Below, one piece after another: positions 1 through 10,462 of a DNA stretch of 64,000 bases (position 1 is the first letter of the stretch; each line of letters opens with the position of its first letter). A program made the position numbers and the translations under genes. This DNA comes from Amycolatopsis sp. NBC_00345 (lineage in GTDB: Bacteria > Actinomycetota > Actinomycetes > Mycobacteriales > Pseudonocardiaceae). The notes beneath the pieces are model-generated. The model was not told the DNA's origin. It saw only the letters and a program-made list of their open reading frames with translations, and searched no databases. Where the stretch lies: NCBI RefSeq assembly GCF_036116635.1, contig NZ_CP107995.1, positions 5,146,001-5,210,000 of the forward strand. Reading direction: 5' to 3'.

Positions 1-29
1 TTCCGCCCGGCCCCTCGGGCCGGGCGGAA
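1..29 (-). terminator. Hairpin terminator downstream of valS
   Basis: This is a perfect inverted repeat with two 13-base arms (1-13 and 17-29) around a 3-base loop, GC-rich throughout. It lies 76 bases past the valS stop codon, so it is the likely intrinsic terminator of valS. Any U-tract would lie beyond the window edge and cannot be seen. The stretch 30-105 shows no gene. Confidence 0.75.
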
Positions 30-105
30 TCGGGAGGGAAGACGGCGGCTCAAGGGCGATCTCGCCGCCTCGGCGGAGCCGAGGCAGACAACACAGGATG
101 AGACC

Positions 106-2736
106 TCAAGCAGGCAGAGCCGCCAGGCGAGCCGTAATGCGGTCGATATCCGCCACGGCAGTTTCGCGCCGCAGCTTGATTTTCTCGATCACCGGCGCGG
201 GGGCCTTGGCGATGAAGGACTCGTTGCCAAGTTTGCCCTCGGTCTGCGAAAGCTCCTTCTGGGCCACGCCCAGGTCCTTCTGCAGGCGTTTGCGCTCGGC
301 GGCGACGTCGACCGTGCCGGACAGGTCGAGCTCCACCGTCACGACGCCGGTGGCCAGTGCGACCTCCAGTGAAGCGCTCGCGGAGAAACCCTCCTCCGCC
401 GGTGTGAGGCGGACCAGCGAGCGGATCGAGTCCTCGTGCCCGGACACCTCGGCGAAGCCCGCGCCCGCGACGCGCGCGGCCACCTTCTGGCCCGGCTTCA
501 GGCCCTGGTCGGCACGGAAGCGGCGGACCTCTGTGACGAGCTTCTGCACGTCGGCGATCCGGGCGTCGGCCACCGTGTCCGCGTAGCCCTCGAACGGCTT
601 CGGCCACGGCGCGACCACCAGCGACTCGCCGCCGGTCAGCGCGATCCACAGCTTCTCGGTGATGAACGGGATGAACGGGTGCAGCAGCCGCAGCACCGTG
701 TCCAGCACGTGGCCGAGCACCGACCGCGTCGCCTCGACCCGCGCGTCTTCGCCTTGGTACAGCTGGACCTTCGCCAGCTCCAGGTACCAGTCGCACAGCT
801 CGTTCCAGGTGAACTGGTAGAGCGCGGCCGCCACCTTGGCGAACTGGAAGTCCTCGAACAGTCCGTCCACTTCGGACACCAGCGCGCCGAGGCGGCCGAG
901 GATCCAGCGGTCGGCCTCGGTCAGCTCCGCCGCGGCGGGCAGCTCCCCCGCCGCCGAAGCGCCGTTCATCATCGCGAACTTGCTGGCGTTCCACAGCTTC
1001 GTGCAGAAGTTGCGGGAGCCGGCGGCCCACTCGTCGGCCAGCGCCATGTCCCCGCCCGGGTTCGCGCCGCGGGCGAGGGTGAAGCGGGTGGCGTCGGCGC
1101 CGTAGGCGTCCATCCACTCGAGCGGGTCGATCACGTTGCCGCGCGACTTCGACATCTTCTTGCCCTGCGCGTCACGGATCAGGCCGTGCAGGTAGACGTG
1201 GTCGAACGGCTGGGCGCCGTCCATCTCCTGGACGCCGAACATCATCATCCGCACGACCCAGAAGAACAGGATGTCGTAGCCGGTGGACAGCACGCTGGTC
1301 GGATAGAACTTCGCCAGGTCGGCAGTCTGCTCGGGCCAGCCCATGGTCGACATCGGCCAGAGGCCCGAGGAGAACCAGGTGTCCAGCACGTCCGGGTCCT
1401 GGCGCCAGCCCTCGCCCGACGGCGGCTGCTCGTCCGGGCCCACGCACACGACCTGGTCGTCCGGGCCGTACCAGACCGGGATCCGGTGGCCCCACCACAG
1501 CTGGCGCGAGATCGTCCAGTCGTGCATGTTGTCGACCCAGTCGAAGTAGCGCTTCTCCAGTTCGGCCGGGTGGATCCTGGTACGGCCGTCGCGCACCGCG
1601 TCGCCCGCCGCGCGGGCCAGCTCCTCGACTTTCACCCACCACTGCAGGGAAAGCCGCGGCTCGACCACCGTGTCGCACCGCGAGCAGTGGCCCACGGCGT
1701 GCACGTACGGCCGCTTCTCGGCGACGATCCGGCCCGCCTCGCGCAGCGCCGCGACCACCGCGGGCCGCGCCTCGAACCGGTCCATTCCTTCGAACGGGCC
1801 CGCGACGGTGATCTGGGCGCGCTCGTTCATCACGGTCAGCATCGGCAGGTCGTGCCGGCGGCCGATCTCGAAGTCGTTCGGGTCGTGCGCCGGGGTCACC
1901 TTCACCGCGCCGGTGCCGAACTCGGGGTCGACGTGCTTGTCGGCGACGATCGGGATCCTGCGGCCGGTCAGCGGCAGCTCGACCACCGTGTCGACCAGGT
2001 GCGCGTACCGCTCGTCGTCCGGGTGCACGGCCACGGCGGTGTCGCCCAGCATGGTCTCCGCGCGGGTGGTGGCGACCACGATCGCGTCGGCCCCGTCGCC
2101 GTAGCGGATGGAGACGAGCTCGCCGTCGTCGTCGCTGTGGTCCACCTCGATGTCCGACAGCGCGGTCTGGCACCGCGGGCACCAGTTGATGATGCGCTCG
2201 GCGCGGTAGATGAGGCCGGCGTCGAAGAAGTTCTTGAACACCGTCTGCACGGCCTGGGACAGGTTCTCGTCCATGGTGAAGCGCTCGCGCGTCCAGTCGA
2301 CGCCGTCGCCGAGCCGCTTCATCTGTCCCAGGATCCGGCCGCCGTACTCGGCCTTCCACTCCCAGACGCGCTCGACGAACTTCTCCCGGCCCAGGTCGTG
2401 GCGGGACAGGCCCTCGCCGGCGAGCTGGCGCTCGACCACGTTCTGCGTCGCGATGCCGGCGTGGTCCATGCCGGGCAGCCACAGCACCTCGTACCCCTGC
2501 ATCCGGCGCCGGCGGCTCATGGCGTCCATCAGGGTGTGGTTGAGCGCGTGGCCCATGTGCAGGCTGCCGGTCACGTTCGGCGGCGGCAGTACGATCGAGA
2601 ACGGCGGCTTGTCCGACGTGGCATCGGCCGTGAAGTACCCGGCCGCTACCCAGCGGTCGTACATGGGCGCTTCTTCGGCGGCCGGGTCCCAGGCACCCGG
2701 AAGGTCGGTGGTCTGCTGCGGAGCGTTCTCGGTCAC
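106..2736 (-). CDS. valS: Valine--tRNA ligase
   Basis: This class I aminoacyl-tRNA synthetase charges tRNA-Val in the cytoplasm and edits mischarged threonine. The class I signature HMGHA is near residue 60 and KMSKSRGN is in the C-terminal half of the catalytic core. CP1 editing-domain sequence (TTRAETMLGDTAVAVHP) lies between them, along with two Cys pairs (CPRC and CSRC). The C-terminus is an Arg/Glu-rich coiled-coil arm. Length (about 876 residues) is normal for the family. The start is uncertain: a TTG at 2745 and a GTG at 2736 are in frame and neither has a good ribosome binding site. TAGACT lies just upstream and could be a -10 box for a leaderless GTG start, which is why 2736 was chosen. 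It is an essential housekeeping gene. Confidence 0.96.
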   Translation of the reverse strand: MTENAPQQTTDLPGAWDPAAEEAPMYDRWVAAGYFTADATSDKPPFSIVLPPPNVTGSLHMGHALNHTLMDAMSRRRRMQGYEVLWLPGMDHAGIATQNVVERQLAGEGLSRHDLGREKFVERVWEWKAEYGGRILGQMKRLGDGVDWTRERFTMDENLSQAVQTVFKNFFDAGLIYRAERIINWCPRCQTALSDIEVDHSDDDGELVSIRYGDGADAIVVATTRAETMLGDTAVAVHPDDERYAHLVDTVVELPLTGRRIPIVADKHVDPEFGTGAVKVTPAHDPNDFEIGRRHDLPMLTVMNERAQITVAGPFEGMDRFEARPAVVAALREAGRIVAEKRPYVHAVGHCSRCDTVVEPRLSLQWWVKVEELARAAGDAVRDGRTRIHPAELEKRYFDWVDNMHDWTISRQLWWGHRIPVWYGPDDQVVCVGPDEQPPSGEGWRQDPDVLDTWFSSGLWPMSTMGWPEQTADLAKFYPTSVLSTGYDILFFWVVRMMMFGVQEMDGAQPFDHVYLHGLIRDAQGKKMSKSRGNVIDPLEWMDAYGADATRFTLARGANPGGDMALADEWAAGSRNFCTKLWNASKFAMMNGASAAGELPAAAELTEADRWILGRLGALVSEVDGLFEDFQFAKVAAALYQFTWNELCDWYLELAKVQLYQGEDARVEATRSVLGHVLDTVLRLLHPFIPFITEKLWIALTGGESLVVAPWPKPFEGYADTVADARIADVQKLVTEVRRFRADQGLKPGQKVAARVAGAGFAEVSGHEDSIRSLVRLTPAEEGFSASASLEVALATGVVTVELDLSGTVDVAAERKRLQKDLGVAQKELSQTEGKLGNESFIAKAPAPVIEKIKLRRETAVADIDRITARLAALPA

Positions 2737-2795
2737 AATGGACAAGTCTACGAACCCGCTCCGGCGGGGTTACGCAGGGGGAAAGGGGTACCCGG

Positions 2796-3143
2796 ATGAC
2801 ACGCCCGGAAGAGCCGGACGACCGGATCGAGACGCATCCGGACCTCATCGACCCGAACTGGCAGAAACACGCCGAGCTGGACGCCTGGCTGGGTGCCAAG
2901 AAGGAGATGAAGAAGCGCCGCAAGCGCGAGCGCCGCACCGGCGCGGGCGCGCAGCAGCGGTACGGCGCCCAGGCGGCGCCGAGCCGCTGGCCGGGCATCA
3001 TCGCCGTGGCGGGCCTGGTCGTGCTGCTGGTCGCCGCGATCGTCGTGCACCAGGTGCAGGGCATCGGCGTGAACGAGCAGTCGGTGCCGTACGTCTTCGG
3101 CCTCGGCTCCCACGCGCACACGGTGGTCACCCCGCTGCTCTGA
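2796..3143 (+). CDS. Small single-pass membrane protein, unknown function
   Basis: This 115-residue protein has an acidic N-terminus, a very basic KKRRKRERR stretch near residues 35-50, and one hydrophobic segment (WPGIIAVAGLVVLLVAAIVV) at about residues 68-87. A short extracytoplasmic tail follows. By the positive-inside rule the basic N-terminus should be cytoplasmic. A G-rich ribosome binding region precedes the ATG. It is divergent from valS with about 60 bases between them, so the two promoters must lie very close together. I do not recognise a characterised family. The composition looks like a genuine coding sequence, but no function can be assigned. Confidence 0.75.
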   Translation: MTRPEEPDDRIETHPDLIDPNWQKHAELDAWLGAKKEMKKRRKRERRTGAGAQQRYGAQAAPSRWPGIIAVAGLVVLLVAAIVVHQVQGIGVNEQSVPYVFGLGSHAHTVVTPLL

Positions 3144-3152
3144 TGCTTCGCT

Positions 3153-3199
3153 GTTAAGGCCTCCTTACCCGCGTCCAACGCCGGTAAGGAGGCCTTAAC
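3153..3199. repeat. Long palindrome, family A copy 1
   Basis: The arms GTTAAGGCCTCCTTACC (3153-3169) and their exact complement (3183-3199) flank a 13-base loop. The palindrome sits 10 bases after the stop of the small membrane protein. The same core recurs at 29815, 35191 and 48041. It could act as a bidirectional terminator or be a dispersed repeat. Confidence 0.85.
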
Positions 3200-3252
3200 G
3201 GCGTCCGGGGGCGATTTCGGCCACAATCGCCCGCCCGCGTGATGCACAGGCC

Positions 3253-3272
3253 AGACTACACAGTCTAGGCTG
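3253..3272 (+). promoter_or_regulatory. Probable operator and -10 box of the marR gene
   Basis: The inverted repeat AGACT-acac-AGTCT (3253-3266) runs directly into TAGGCT, a plausible -10 hexamer ending at 3271. The ATG of the MarR gene follows six bases later, so the transcript may be leaderless. Overlap of a palindrome with the -10 box is what autorepression by the adjacent MarR would need. This is inference from position and symmetry only. Confidence 0.45.
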
Positions 3273-3277
3273 TTCAT

Positions 3278-3715
3278 ATGGCCACCGTTCCCGCTCATGT
3301 CGCCGAGTCCGCCGGCTGGATCCGCGGCGTCGTCGGGCAGCTGCACCGCCGGCTGCGGCAAGTCGACAACGCCGAGATCCTCACGCCGTCGCAGTCGGCG
3401 GTGCTGAACCGGCTCGACCGCGAAGGCCCCGCCACGCAGGGCGAACTCGCCGCGGCCGAGCACGTGCGGCAGCAGTCGATGGCCGCGACCCTCGCCGTGC
3501 TCGACGAGCTCGGCTACCTCAGCCGCACCCGTGACCCCGCGGACGGGCGGCGCAGCGTCGTCAGCCTGTCCGGTCTGGGCACCAAGACCGTGCGCGGGAT
3601 CCACCAGCACCGGAACGAGTGGATCGCGAACGCACTGGTCGCCGAGCTGAGCGCCGACGAGCTGGAGACCGTCCGCCGCGCGCTGCCGCTGTTGCAGCGG
3701 ATCGCGCAGCACTGA
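3278..3715 (+). CDS. MarR-family transcriptional regulator
   Basis: This 145-residue protein has a winged helix-turn-helix of the MarR type. The recognition region is TQGELAAAEHVRQQSMAATL, and the wing contains RDPADGRRSVVSLS, the usual D-x-R-D/G-R-R wing signature. N- and C-terminal helices should form the dimer interface. The gene is followed directly by an MFS transporter in the same direction, a common pairing in which the regulator represses an efflux pump until a ligand binds. The ligand is not predictable. A palindrome overlaps its likely promoter. Confidence 0.9.
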   Translation: MATVPAHVAESAGWIRGVVGQLHRRLRQVDNAEILTPSQSAVLNRLDREGPATQGELAAAEHVRQQSMAATLAVLDELGYLSRTRDPADGRRSVVSLSGLGTKTVRGIHQHRNEWIANALVAELSADELETVRRALPLLQRIAQH

Positions 3716-3788
3716 GTCCCCGAAAACCGTGTCCCCGAAAACCGAGCCCCGAAGCCAACCCCGGCCGAGTCCTCCGATCAAAGGAGCC

Positions 3789-5204
3789 GTGACGAGCACC
3801 GCCACCACCACCGCACCCGCCCGCTTCGGCGTCCGGCTCGTCGCCCCGCTCGTGGCGAGCGCGGTGCTGAACCCGATCAACTCCACCCTCATCGCCGTCG
3901 CGCTGGTGCCGATCGGGCAGAGCTTCGGCGCCGGGCCGGGCCGCACGGCCTGGCTGATCTCCGCGCTCTACCTGGCCACGGCCGTCGGCCAGCCGGTGGT
4001 CGGGCTGCTCGTCGACCGGTACGGCGCCCGCCGCGTACTGCTGTCCGGCGCGTCCGTGGTGATGGCCGCCGGGATCGCCGGCATGGTGCCGCTCTCGGTC
4101 GAATGGCTGACCGGCGTACGCGCAGTGCTCGGTATCGGGACCTGCGCCGGGTTCCCCGCCGCGATGGCGGTGCTGCGCAAGCACGCCGACGCCTCGGGCC
4201 AGGGCGTGCCGGCGCGGGTGCTCTCGGTGCTGTCGCTGTCCTCGCAGACGGTCATGGTGATCGGCCCGACGCTGGGCGGCGTGCTCATCGGGCTGTTCGG
4301 CTGGCCGGCGATCTTCGCGGTGAACATCCCGCTCGCGGGTATTTCGCTGCTGCTGGCGATCTTCTGGGTGCCGAAGGACGCCCCGGCCCGCCGGGCCGGC
4401 GAGCCGCGGCCGGAGCGGATCGACGTGCTCGGCATCGGCTTGTTCTCACTCGCCCTGCTGGTGCTGCTGTTCTATTTGATGGCGCCGGGCATCGGAGACC
4501 TGTGGCTGCTCGCCGTGGCCGCCGCCGTCGGCGCGGTGTTCACCATGGTCGAGCTGCGCGCCCGGCACCCGTTCATCGACCTGCGGATGCTCGCCGCGAA
4601 CCGCGCGATCCTGCGCACCTACCTGCGCCAGTCCCTGAGCTTCATGGCGATCTACGCGATCATGTTCGGCTACGTCCAGTGGCTGGAGGAGGGCCGCGGG
4701 TTCAGCGAGTCCCTTTCGGGCCTGCTGCTCCTGCCGATGTCCGCGGTCGCCGTCGGCGCCGCCGCGATGTCCGGCCGCACGACCGGCGTCCGGGCGCGGC
4801 TGCTGGTGGTCGCCGTGGCGCTGGTCGGCGGCTCGGTGGCGCTGCTGTTCGTCTCCGACCGCACCTGGCTCGGCGCGCTGCTGGGCCTGGTCGCGCTGTT
4901 CGGCCTGGCCCAGGGCCTGACCAGCGTCGCCAACCAGACCACGCTCTACCGCGAGGCCCCGGCCGAGACGATGGGCACCGCGAGCGGCCTGTTCCGCACC
5001 GCCCAGTACCTCGGCGCCATCGTGGCCTCCACCGTGATCGCCCAGTGTTACGGCGGGCACGCCGACTCCGGCGGCCTGCACCGGCTGGGCCTGGTGCTGA
5101 TCGTGGTCAGCGTCCTGCTGCTGGTGGTGACCGTGGCCGACCGCGGGCTGCGGCGCGCGGAACGGGCCGAGCGCGCCCCGGCGTGCCGTGCCGATCGTTA
5201 CTGA
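3789..5204 (+). CDS. MFS drug-efflux-type transporter
   Basis: This multi-pass inner-membrane transporter has about 470 residues and a hydrophobicity pattern consistent with 12-14 helices. The loop after the second helix contains LLVDRYGARRVLL, the MFS motif A position. The family suggested is the DHA2/EmrB type of proton-coupled efflux pumps. The start is a choice: GTG at 3789 follows AAAGGAG, although only two bases separate them; an in-frame GTG at 3729 has no ribosome binding site and would add 20 Pro-rich residues unlike a transporter N-terminus. It is probably co-transcribed with and controlled by the upstream marR. Its stop codon lies inside the left arm of a structured repeat. Confidence 0.88.
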   Translation: MTSTATTTAPARFGVRLVAPLVASAVLNPINSTLIAVALVPIGQSFGAGPGRTAWLISALYLATAVGQPVVGLLVDRYGARRVLLSGASVVMAAGIAGMVPLSVEWLTGVRAVLGIGTCAGFPAAMAVLRKHADASGQGVPARVLSVLSLSSQTVMVIGPTLGGVLIGLFGWPAIFAVNIPLAGISLLLAIFWVPKDAPARRAGEPRPERIDVLGIGLFSLALLVLLFYLMAPGIGDLWLLAVAAAVGAVFTMVELRARHPFIDLRMLAANRAILRTYLRQSLSFMAIYAIMFGYVQWLEEGRGFSESLSGLLLLPMSAVAVGAAAMSGRTTGVRARLLVVAVALVGGSVALLFVSDRTWLGALLGLVALFGLAQGLTSVANQTTLYREAPAETMGTASGLFRTAQYLGAIVASTVIAQCYGGHADSGGLHRLGLVLIVVSVLLLVVTVADRGLRRAERAERAPACRADRY

Positions 5205-5287
5205 TCCGGCCACAGCCACGGCGGAAACGGCTCCGACGAGCAGGTCAGCTGCAGCCCGTGTCCGCCTGCTTCTGGCCGGATCAGTAA
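5198..5287. repeat. 90-bp structured element, copy 1
   Basis: The outer arms TTACTGATCCGGCCA (5198-5212) and their perfect complement (5273-5287) enclose a 60-base core that itself contains pairing segments (GCGGA with TCCGC, AGCAGG with CCTGCT). The core is about 90 percent identical by eye to the element at 21307-21399. The MFS stop codon is within the left arm. It could be a miniature mobile repeat or a structured RNA or terminator. Confidence 0.8.
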
Positions 5288-5330
5288 AAAAGGCGACCCC
5301 GGCTTGGGAAACGGATCATCGGGGCGCACG

Positions 5331-7652
<2,322 letters not shown>

Positions 7653-7655
7653 GCC

Positions 7656-7707
7656 AGACTCGTGAGTGTTTATGACGGTTCTAACCGTCATAAACACTCA
7701 CGAGTCT
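7656..7707. repeat. Long palindrome, family B copy 1
   Basis: Two 25-base arms (AGACTCGTGAGTGTTTATGA on the outer part) are perfectly complementary around a 2-base loop. The hairpin lies between the converging molybdoenzyme and LCP genes, 4 bases after one stop codon and 6 before the other. It probably works as a bidirectional terminator. The central 40 bases recur identically at 10417. Confidence 0.85.
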
Positions 7708-7713
7708 TTGGGC

Positions 7714-9201
7714 TCAGTCGACGCAGTTCTCCCCGGCCGAGGTGATCGGTGCGTCATCAGACCCGGCTGCCGCACCGCCGCCCTGGCCGTCGCCGGTGAC
7801 GGCGCCCTGGCCGTCGCCGCCGCCCGCGGCGGCGCCCGGACCGGAGTAGACCTGGCCGAGGACGACCTCGATGTGCCCAGCCGGGACGTCCGCGGACTCG
7901 GCGGTGGCCAAGCCGCCCAGCAGCTTCGCGACCTGCGCGCCCTGGGCCGCGAGGCCCGCGCCGTACCGCACCAGCGAGGTGCGGCGGGCCGCGGCGTTGC
8001 CCGTCGTGCCCGGAGTGAAGCCCTTGTCCTTCAACGCAGCCGCCACGCGGGCGGCCAGGCCGCTCGCGTCGCCCGCGTTCGACACGTCCACGGTCGGGCC
8101 CTGCCCCGCCGGCGCCCCGGGCGGCGCGGACGCGGGCGGGGCGCCGATCAGCCCGGCGGCGAACGACTTGACCTGCGCGGGATCCACCTGCACGGCCGTC
8201 CACGTCGGGTGCTGCTTGTTGTAGCGGTAGTCGGGGTTGACCACCGGGATGGTGGAGAACTGGATGCCGCCGCCGGTGATCCCGTGCAGCTGGCCGACGA
8301 AGTCCAGCAGGTTCCACGAATTGTCGATGACCACGGACTTCTTCACCGCGTCGATCAGGGCGCCCAGTTTGCCCGGGTCGGCCAGCGTGCCCGCGGAGAG
8401 CACCTCGTGCGCCAGCGACGCGAGGAAGACCTGCTGGCGCACCACGCGGTCGAGGTCGCTGCGCGGGAGGTTCTTGCGCTGGCGGACGAACGCGAGCGCG
8501 TCGGCGCCGGAGACCTTCTGCGGCCCCTTCTGGAAGTTCGCGCCGGAGTCCTCGTCCTTCGTCGCCTCCTTGAGGCACACCGGCACCCCGCCGACGGCGT
8601 TGCTGATGTCGTAGAAGCTCAGCAGGTTCACCTCGGCGAAGTGGTCGATGGTCACGCCGGTGAGGTCCTCCACCGCCTGCCGGGTCGCGCGGCGCCCGGC
8701 AGTCAGGGACCCCTCCCTGATCTTGTCCTTGTCCGTCTCGCCCGCCGCGCGCAGCCGCGAAGCCTCGGCCAGCTTGGCGCGGCCGAACGCCGAGTTGATC
8801 TTATCCGGGCCGCCCGGCAGCTGGACGTAGGAGTCGCGCGGGATGGAGAACGCCTTGACGGTCTCCTGCCCGTTCGGGATGCGCAGCACGATCAGGGTGT
8901 CGGTGAGGTCGTCGCCGTTGGCCCCGGCGCGCAGTTCCTGCAGCACGTTCTTGGGCAACGGGTTGCCCTGCATGTCCTCGCGCGAGTCCCGGCCCACCAG
9001 CAGGATGTCGAGCGAGCCGTCGGCCGGCTGCTCGCCGGGCGACGACGACGAGGCTCCGCCGATGACGTCGCTGCGCGTGACCTCGTCGAGCGAACTCAGC
9101 GTCGAGTAGCCGTAGGCCGTACCCGCGAACGTGATCAGCGCCAGCCCAGAAACGACGATCTTGCCTGCTATCCGCACACCTCTACCGACGCGCGGGGCCA
9201 C
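7714..9201 (-). CDS. LytR-CpsA-Psr (LCP) family cell-wall ligase with LytR_C domain
   Basis: LCP proteins transfer undecaprenyl-linked glycopolymers to peptidoglycan or arabinogalactan at the outer face of the membrane. This 495-residue protein has an N-terminal signal-anchor (IVVSGLALITFAGTAYGY). The LCP domain spans about residues 60-300 and contains ILLVGRDSRE, DLTDTLIVLRIP, SIPRDSYVQLP with its conserved Arg, and INSAFGRA. A LytR_C domain (about 345-430) follows, with a Gly/Ala-rich tail. A GTG start follows the usual basic N-terminus. It stands alone between a converging neighbour and a VOC gene in the same direction. The particular glycopolymer is unknown, since actinomycetes carry several LCP paralogues. 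Confidence 0.93.
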   Translation of the reverse strand: MAPRVGRGVRIAGKIVVSGLALITFAGTAYGYSTLSSLDEVTRSDVIGGASSSSPGEQPADGSLDILLVGRDSREDMQGNPLPKNVLQELRAGANGDDLTDTLIVLRIPNGQETVKAFSIPRDSYVQLPGGPDKINSAFGRAKLAEASRLRAAGETDKDKIREGSLTAGRRATRQAVEDLTGVTIDHFAEVNLLSFYDISNAVGGVPVCLKEATKDEDSGANFQKGPQKVSGADALAFVRQRKNLPRSDLDRVVRQQVFLASLAHEVLSAGTLADPGKLGALIDAVKKSVVIDNSWNLLDFVGQLHGITGGGIQFSTIPVVNPDYRYNKQHPTWTAVQVDPAQVKSFAAGLIGAPPASAPPGAPAGQGPTVDVSNAGDASGLAARVAAALKDKGFTPGTTGNAAARRTSLVRYGAGLAAQGAQVAKLLGGLATAESADVPAGHIEVVLGQVYSGPGAAAGGGDGQGAVTGDGQGGGAAAGSDDAPITSAGENCVD

Positions 9202-9240
9202 CCGTTTGCTGCATAGGTGACCCAGTTCACACCGGCTGGC

Positions 9241-9663
9241 TCAGCGCGCGAACAGCTGCGACTCGTCGCGGAAGGCCTTGAACTCCAGCGCGTTGCCCGC
9301 CGGGTCGTGCAGGAACATCGTCCACTGCTCCCCCGGCTCACCGGCGAAGCGCTGGTACGGCTCGATCACGAACTCCGTGCCCGCCTCGCGCAACCGGGCC
9401 GCCAGGACCTGGAACGCGTCGACGTCGAGGACCAGGCCGAAGTGCGGCACCGGCACGTCGTGGCCGTCGACCGGGTTGCGGCCGGCCTCGGCGCGGGCGC
9501 CCGGGACGACGTGGGTGACGACCTGGTGGCCGTGGAAGTCCCAGTCGACCCAGGCGCCGGACGAGCGGCCCTCGTCGAGGCCGAGCACCCCGCCGTAGAA
9601 CGCGCGGGCGCGGGCGAGGTCGTCGACCGGGATGGCGAGGTGGAAGGCGGGACGGGCGGCCAT
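9241..9663 (-). CDS. VOC (glyoxalase/bleomycin-resistance fold) protein
   Basis: This 140-residue single-domain protein is built from two beta-alpha-beta-beta-beta modules. It begins AFHLAIPVDDLARARAFYGGVLG, which is a typical vicinal-oxygen-chelate N-terminus. A His in the first strand, a central HFGLVLDV stretch and a Glu near the end (GNALEFKAF) are in the metal-ligand positions. The substrate cannot be read from sequence, as the family spans lyases, dioxygenases and binding proteins. It is divergent from the GntR regulator at 9737, with a palindrome between them, so the regulator may control it. Confidence 0.85.
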   Translation of the reverse strand: MAARPAFHLAIPVDDLARARAFYGGVLGLDEGRSSGAWVDWDFHGHQVVTHVVPGARAEAGRNPVDGHDVPVPHFGLVLDVDAFQVLAARLREAGTEFVIEPYQRFAGEPGEQWTMFLHDPAGNALEFKAFRDESQLFAR

Positions 9664-9722
9664 GGTTCTCCTCGGGCGGTGGCGACGGGGGCGCGTTCAC
9701 CTTGATCTGGCGATGTCCGAAT

Positions 9723-9734
9723 GTCAACATTGAC
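9723..9734. promoter_or_regulatory. Palindrome between VOC gene and gntR
   Basis: The perfect 12-base inverted repeat GTCAA-CA-TTGAC lies directly upstream of the GntR start codon, in a 73-base divergent intergenic region. It is a candidate operator for the FCD-type GntR regulator. Confidence 0.4.
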
Positions 9735-9736
9735 CC

Positions 9737-10423
9737 ATGGACGTCACACCACTGCGGAAGGCCGCCCGGCGCGGCCTCGCCGAGGAGGCCGCGGACCGCG
9801 TGCGCGACGCGATCTTCGCCGGGCACTTCCCGCCGGGCGCGCCGCTGCGGGAGGTCGAGCTGGCCGCGTCGCTGGAGATCAGCCGCGGCTCGGTGCGCGA
9901 AGGCCTGTTCCAGCTCGAACGCGAAGGCCTGGTCCAGGGCGGCTGGCACCGCCCCACCACCGTCGTCGAGGTGACCCCCGGCGACGTCGAGGAGGTCTAC
10001 TCCCTCCGCGCGGCGCTCGACCGCCTGGCCGCGACCACCGCCCGCGCGAGCGCGACGCCCGGCGACCTGACCCGGCTCGACGAACTCGTGGACACGATGG
10101 CGGCGGAGGCCGCCCACGCCGACGGCCCGCGCCTGCTGGCCCTCGACATCGCCTTCCACGACCACGTCTACACCGCCGCGGGCAACCGCCGCCTCACCGA
10201 CGCGTGGCAGGCCGTGCGCTCGCAGGTGTACCTGTTCCAGCTCCAGCGCGTGTCCCTCGGCCACGACCACTACCGCTCACGCGTGGTCGCCGAGCACCGC
10301 GAGCTGGCGAACCTGGTGCGCGACGGCGACCCGGGCGCGCTGGCCCGGGTCGCCGAAGAACACGTCGGCTCCGCCCGCCGCAGCCTGCTCACGAGCCTGG
10401 CGGAGGCACGTAAACCCTTGTGA
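9737..10423 (+). CDS. GntR-family regulator, FCD (FadR-like) subgroup
   Basis: This 228-residue regulator has an N-terminal winged helix (about residues 15-75; IFAGHFPPGAPLREVELAASL, then SRGSVREGLFQLEREGLV). The C-terminal all-helical FCD ligand domain has an Asp in DIAFHDHVYTAAGN and later His residues, which usually coordinate a metal that helps bind a carboxylate effector. Members usually repress catabolic genes for organic acids or sugars. Its stop codon TGA lies within the following palindrome. The adjacent divergent VOC gene is its most likely target apart from itself. Confidence 0.9.
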   Translation: MDVTPLRKAARRGLAEEAADRVRDAIFAGHFPPGAPLREVELAASLEISRGSVREGLFQLEREGLVQGGWHRPTTVVEVTPGDVEEVYSLRAALDRLAATTARASATPGDLTRLDELVDTMAAEAAHADGPRLLALDIAFHDHVYTAAGNRRLTDAWQAVRSQVYLFQLQRVSLGHDHYRSRVVAEHRELANLVRDGDPGALARVAEEHVGSARRSLLTSLAEARKPL

Positions 10424-10462
10424 GTGTTTATGACGGTTCTAACCGTCATAAACACTCACAAG
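10417..10462. repeat. Long palindrome, family B copy 2
   Basis: Two 22-base arms beginning CTTGTGAGTGTTTATGACGG are perfectly complementary around a 2-base loop. The stop codons of the two converging genes (gntR at 10421-10423 and MFS at 10456-10458) both fall inside the palindrome. The middle 40 bases are identical to the copy at 7656. Confidence 0.85.

Noticed and set aside
436..2799. Long open frame antisense to valS
   Set aside because: It is an artefact of high GC in third positions. It lacks a ribosome binding site and any family feature, and valS is certain.
4446..5219. 257-codon frame antisense to the first MFS gene
   Set aside because: Composition is that of a shadow frame (Gln/Ala/Arg/His-rich) without any hydrophobic segments or domain.
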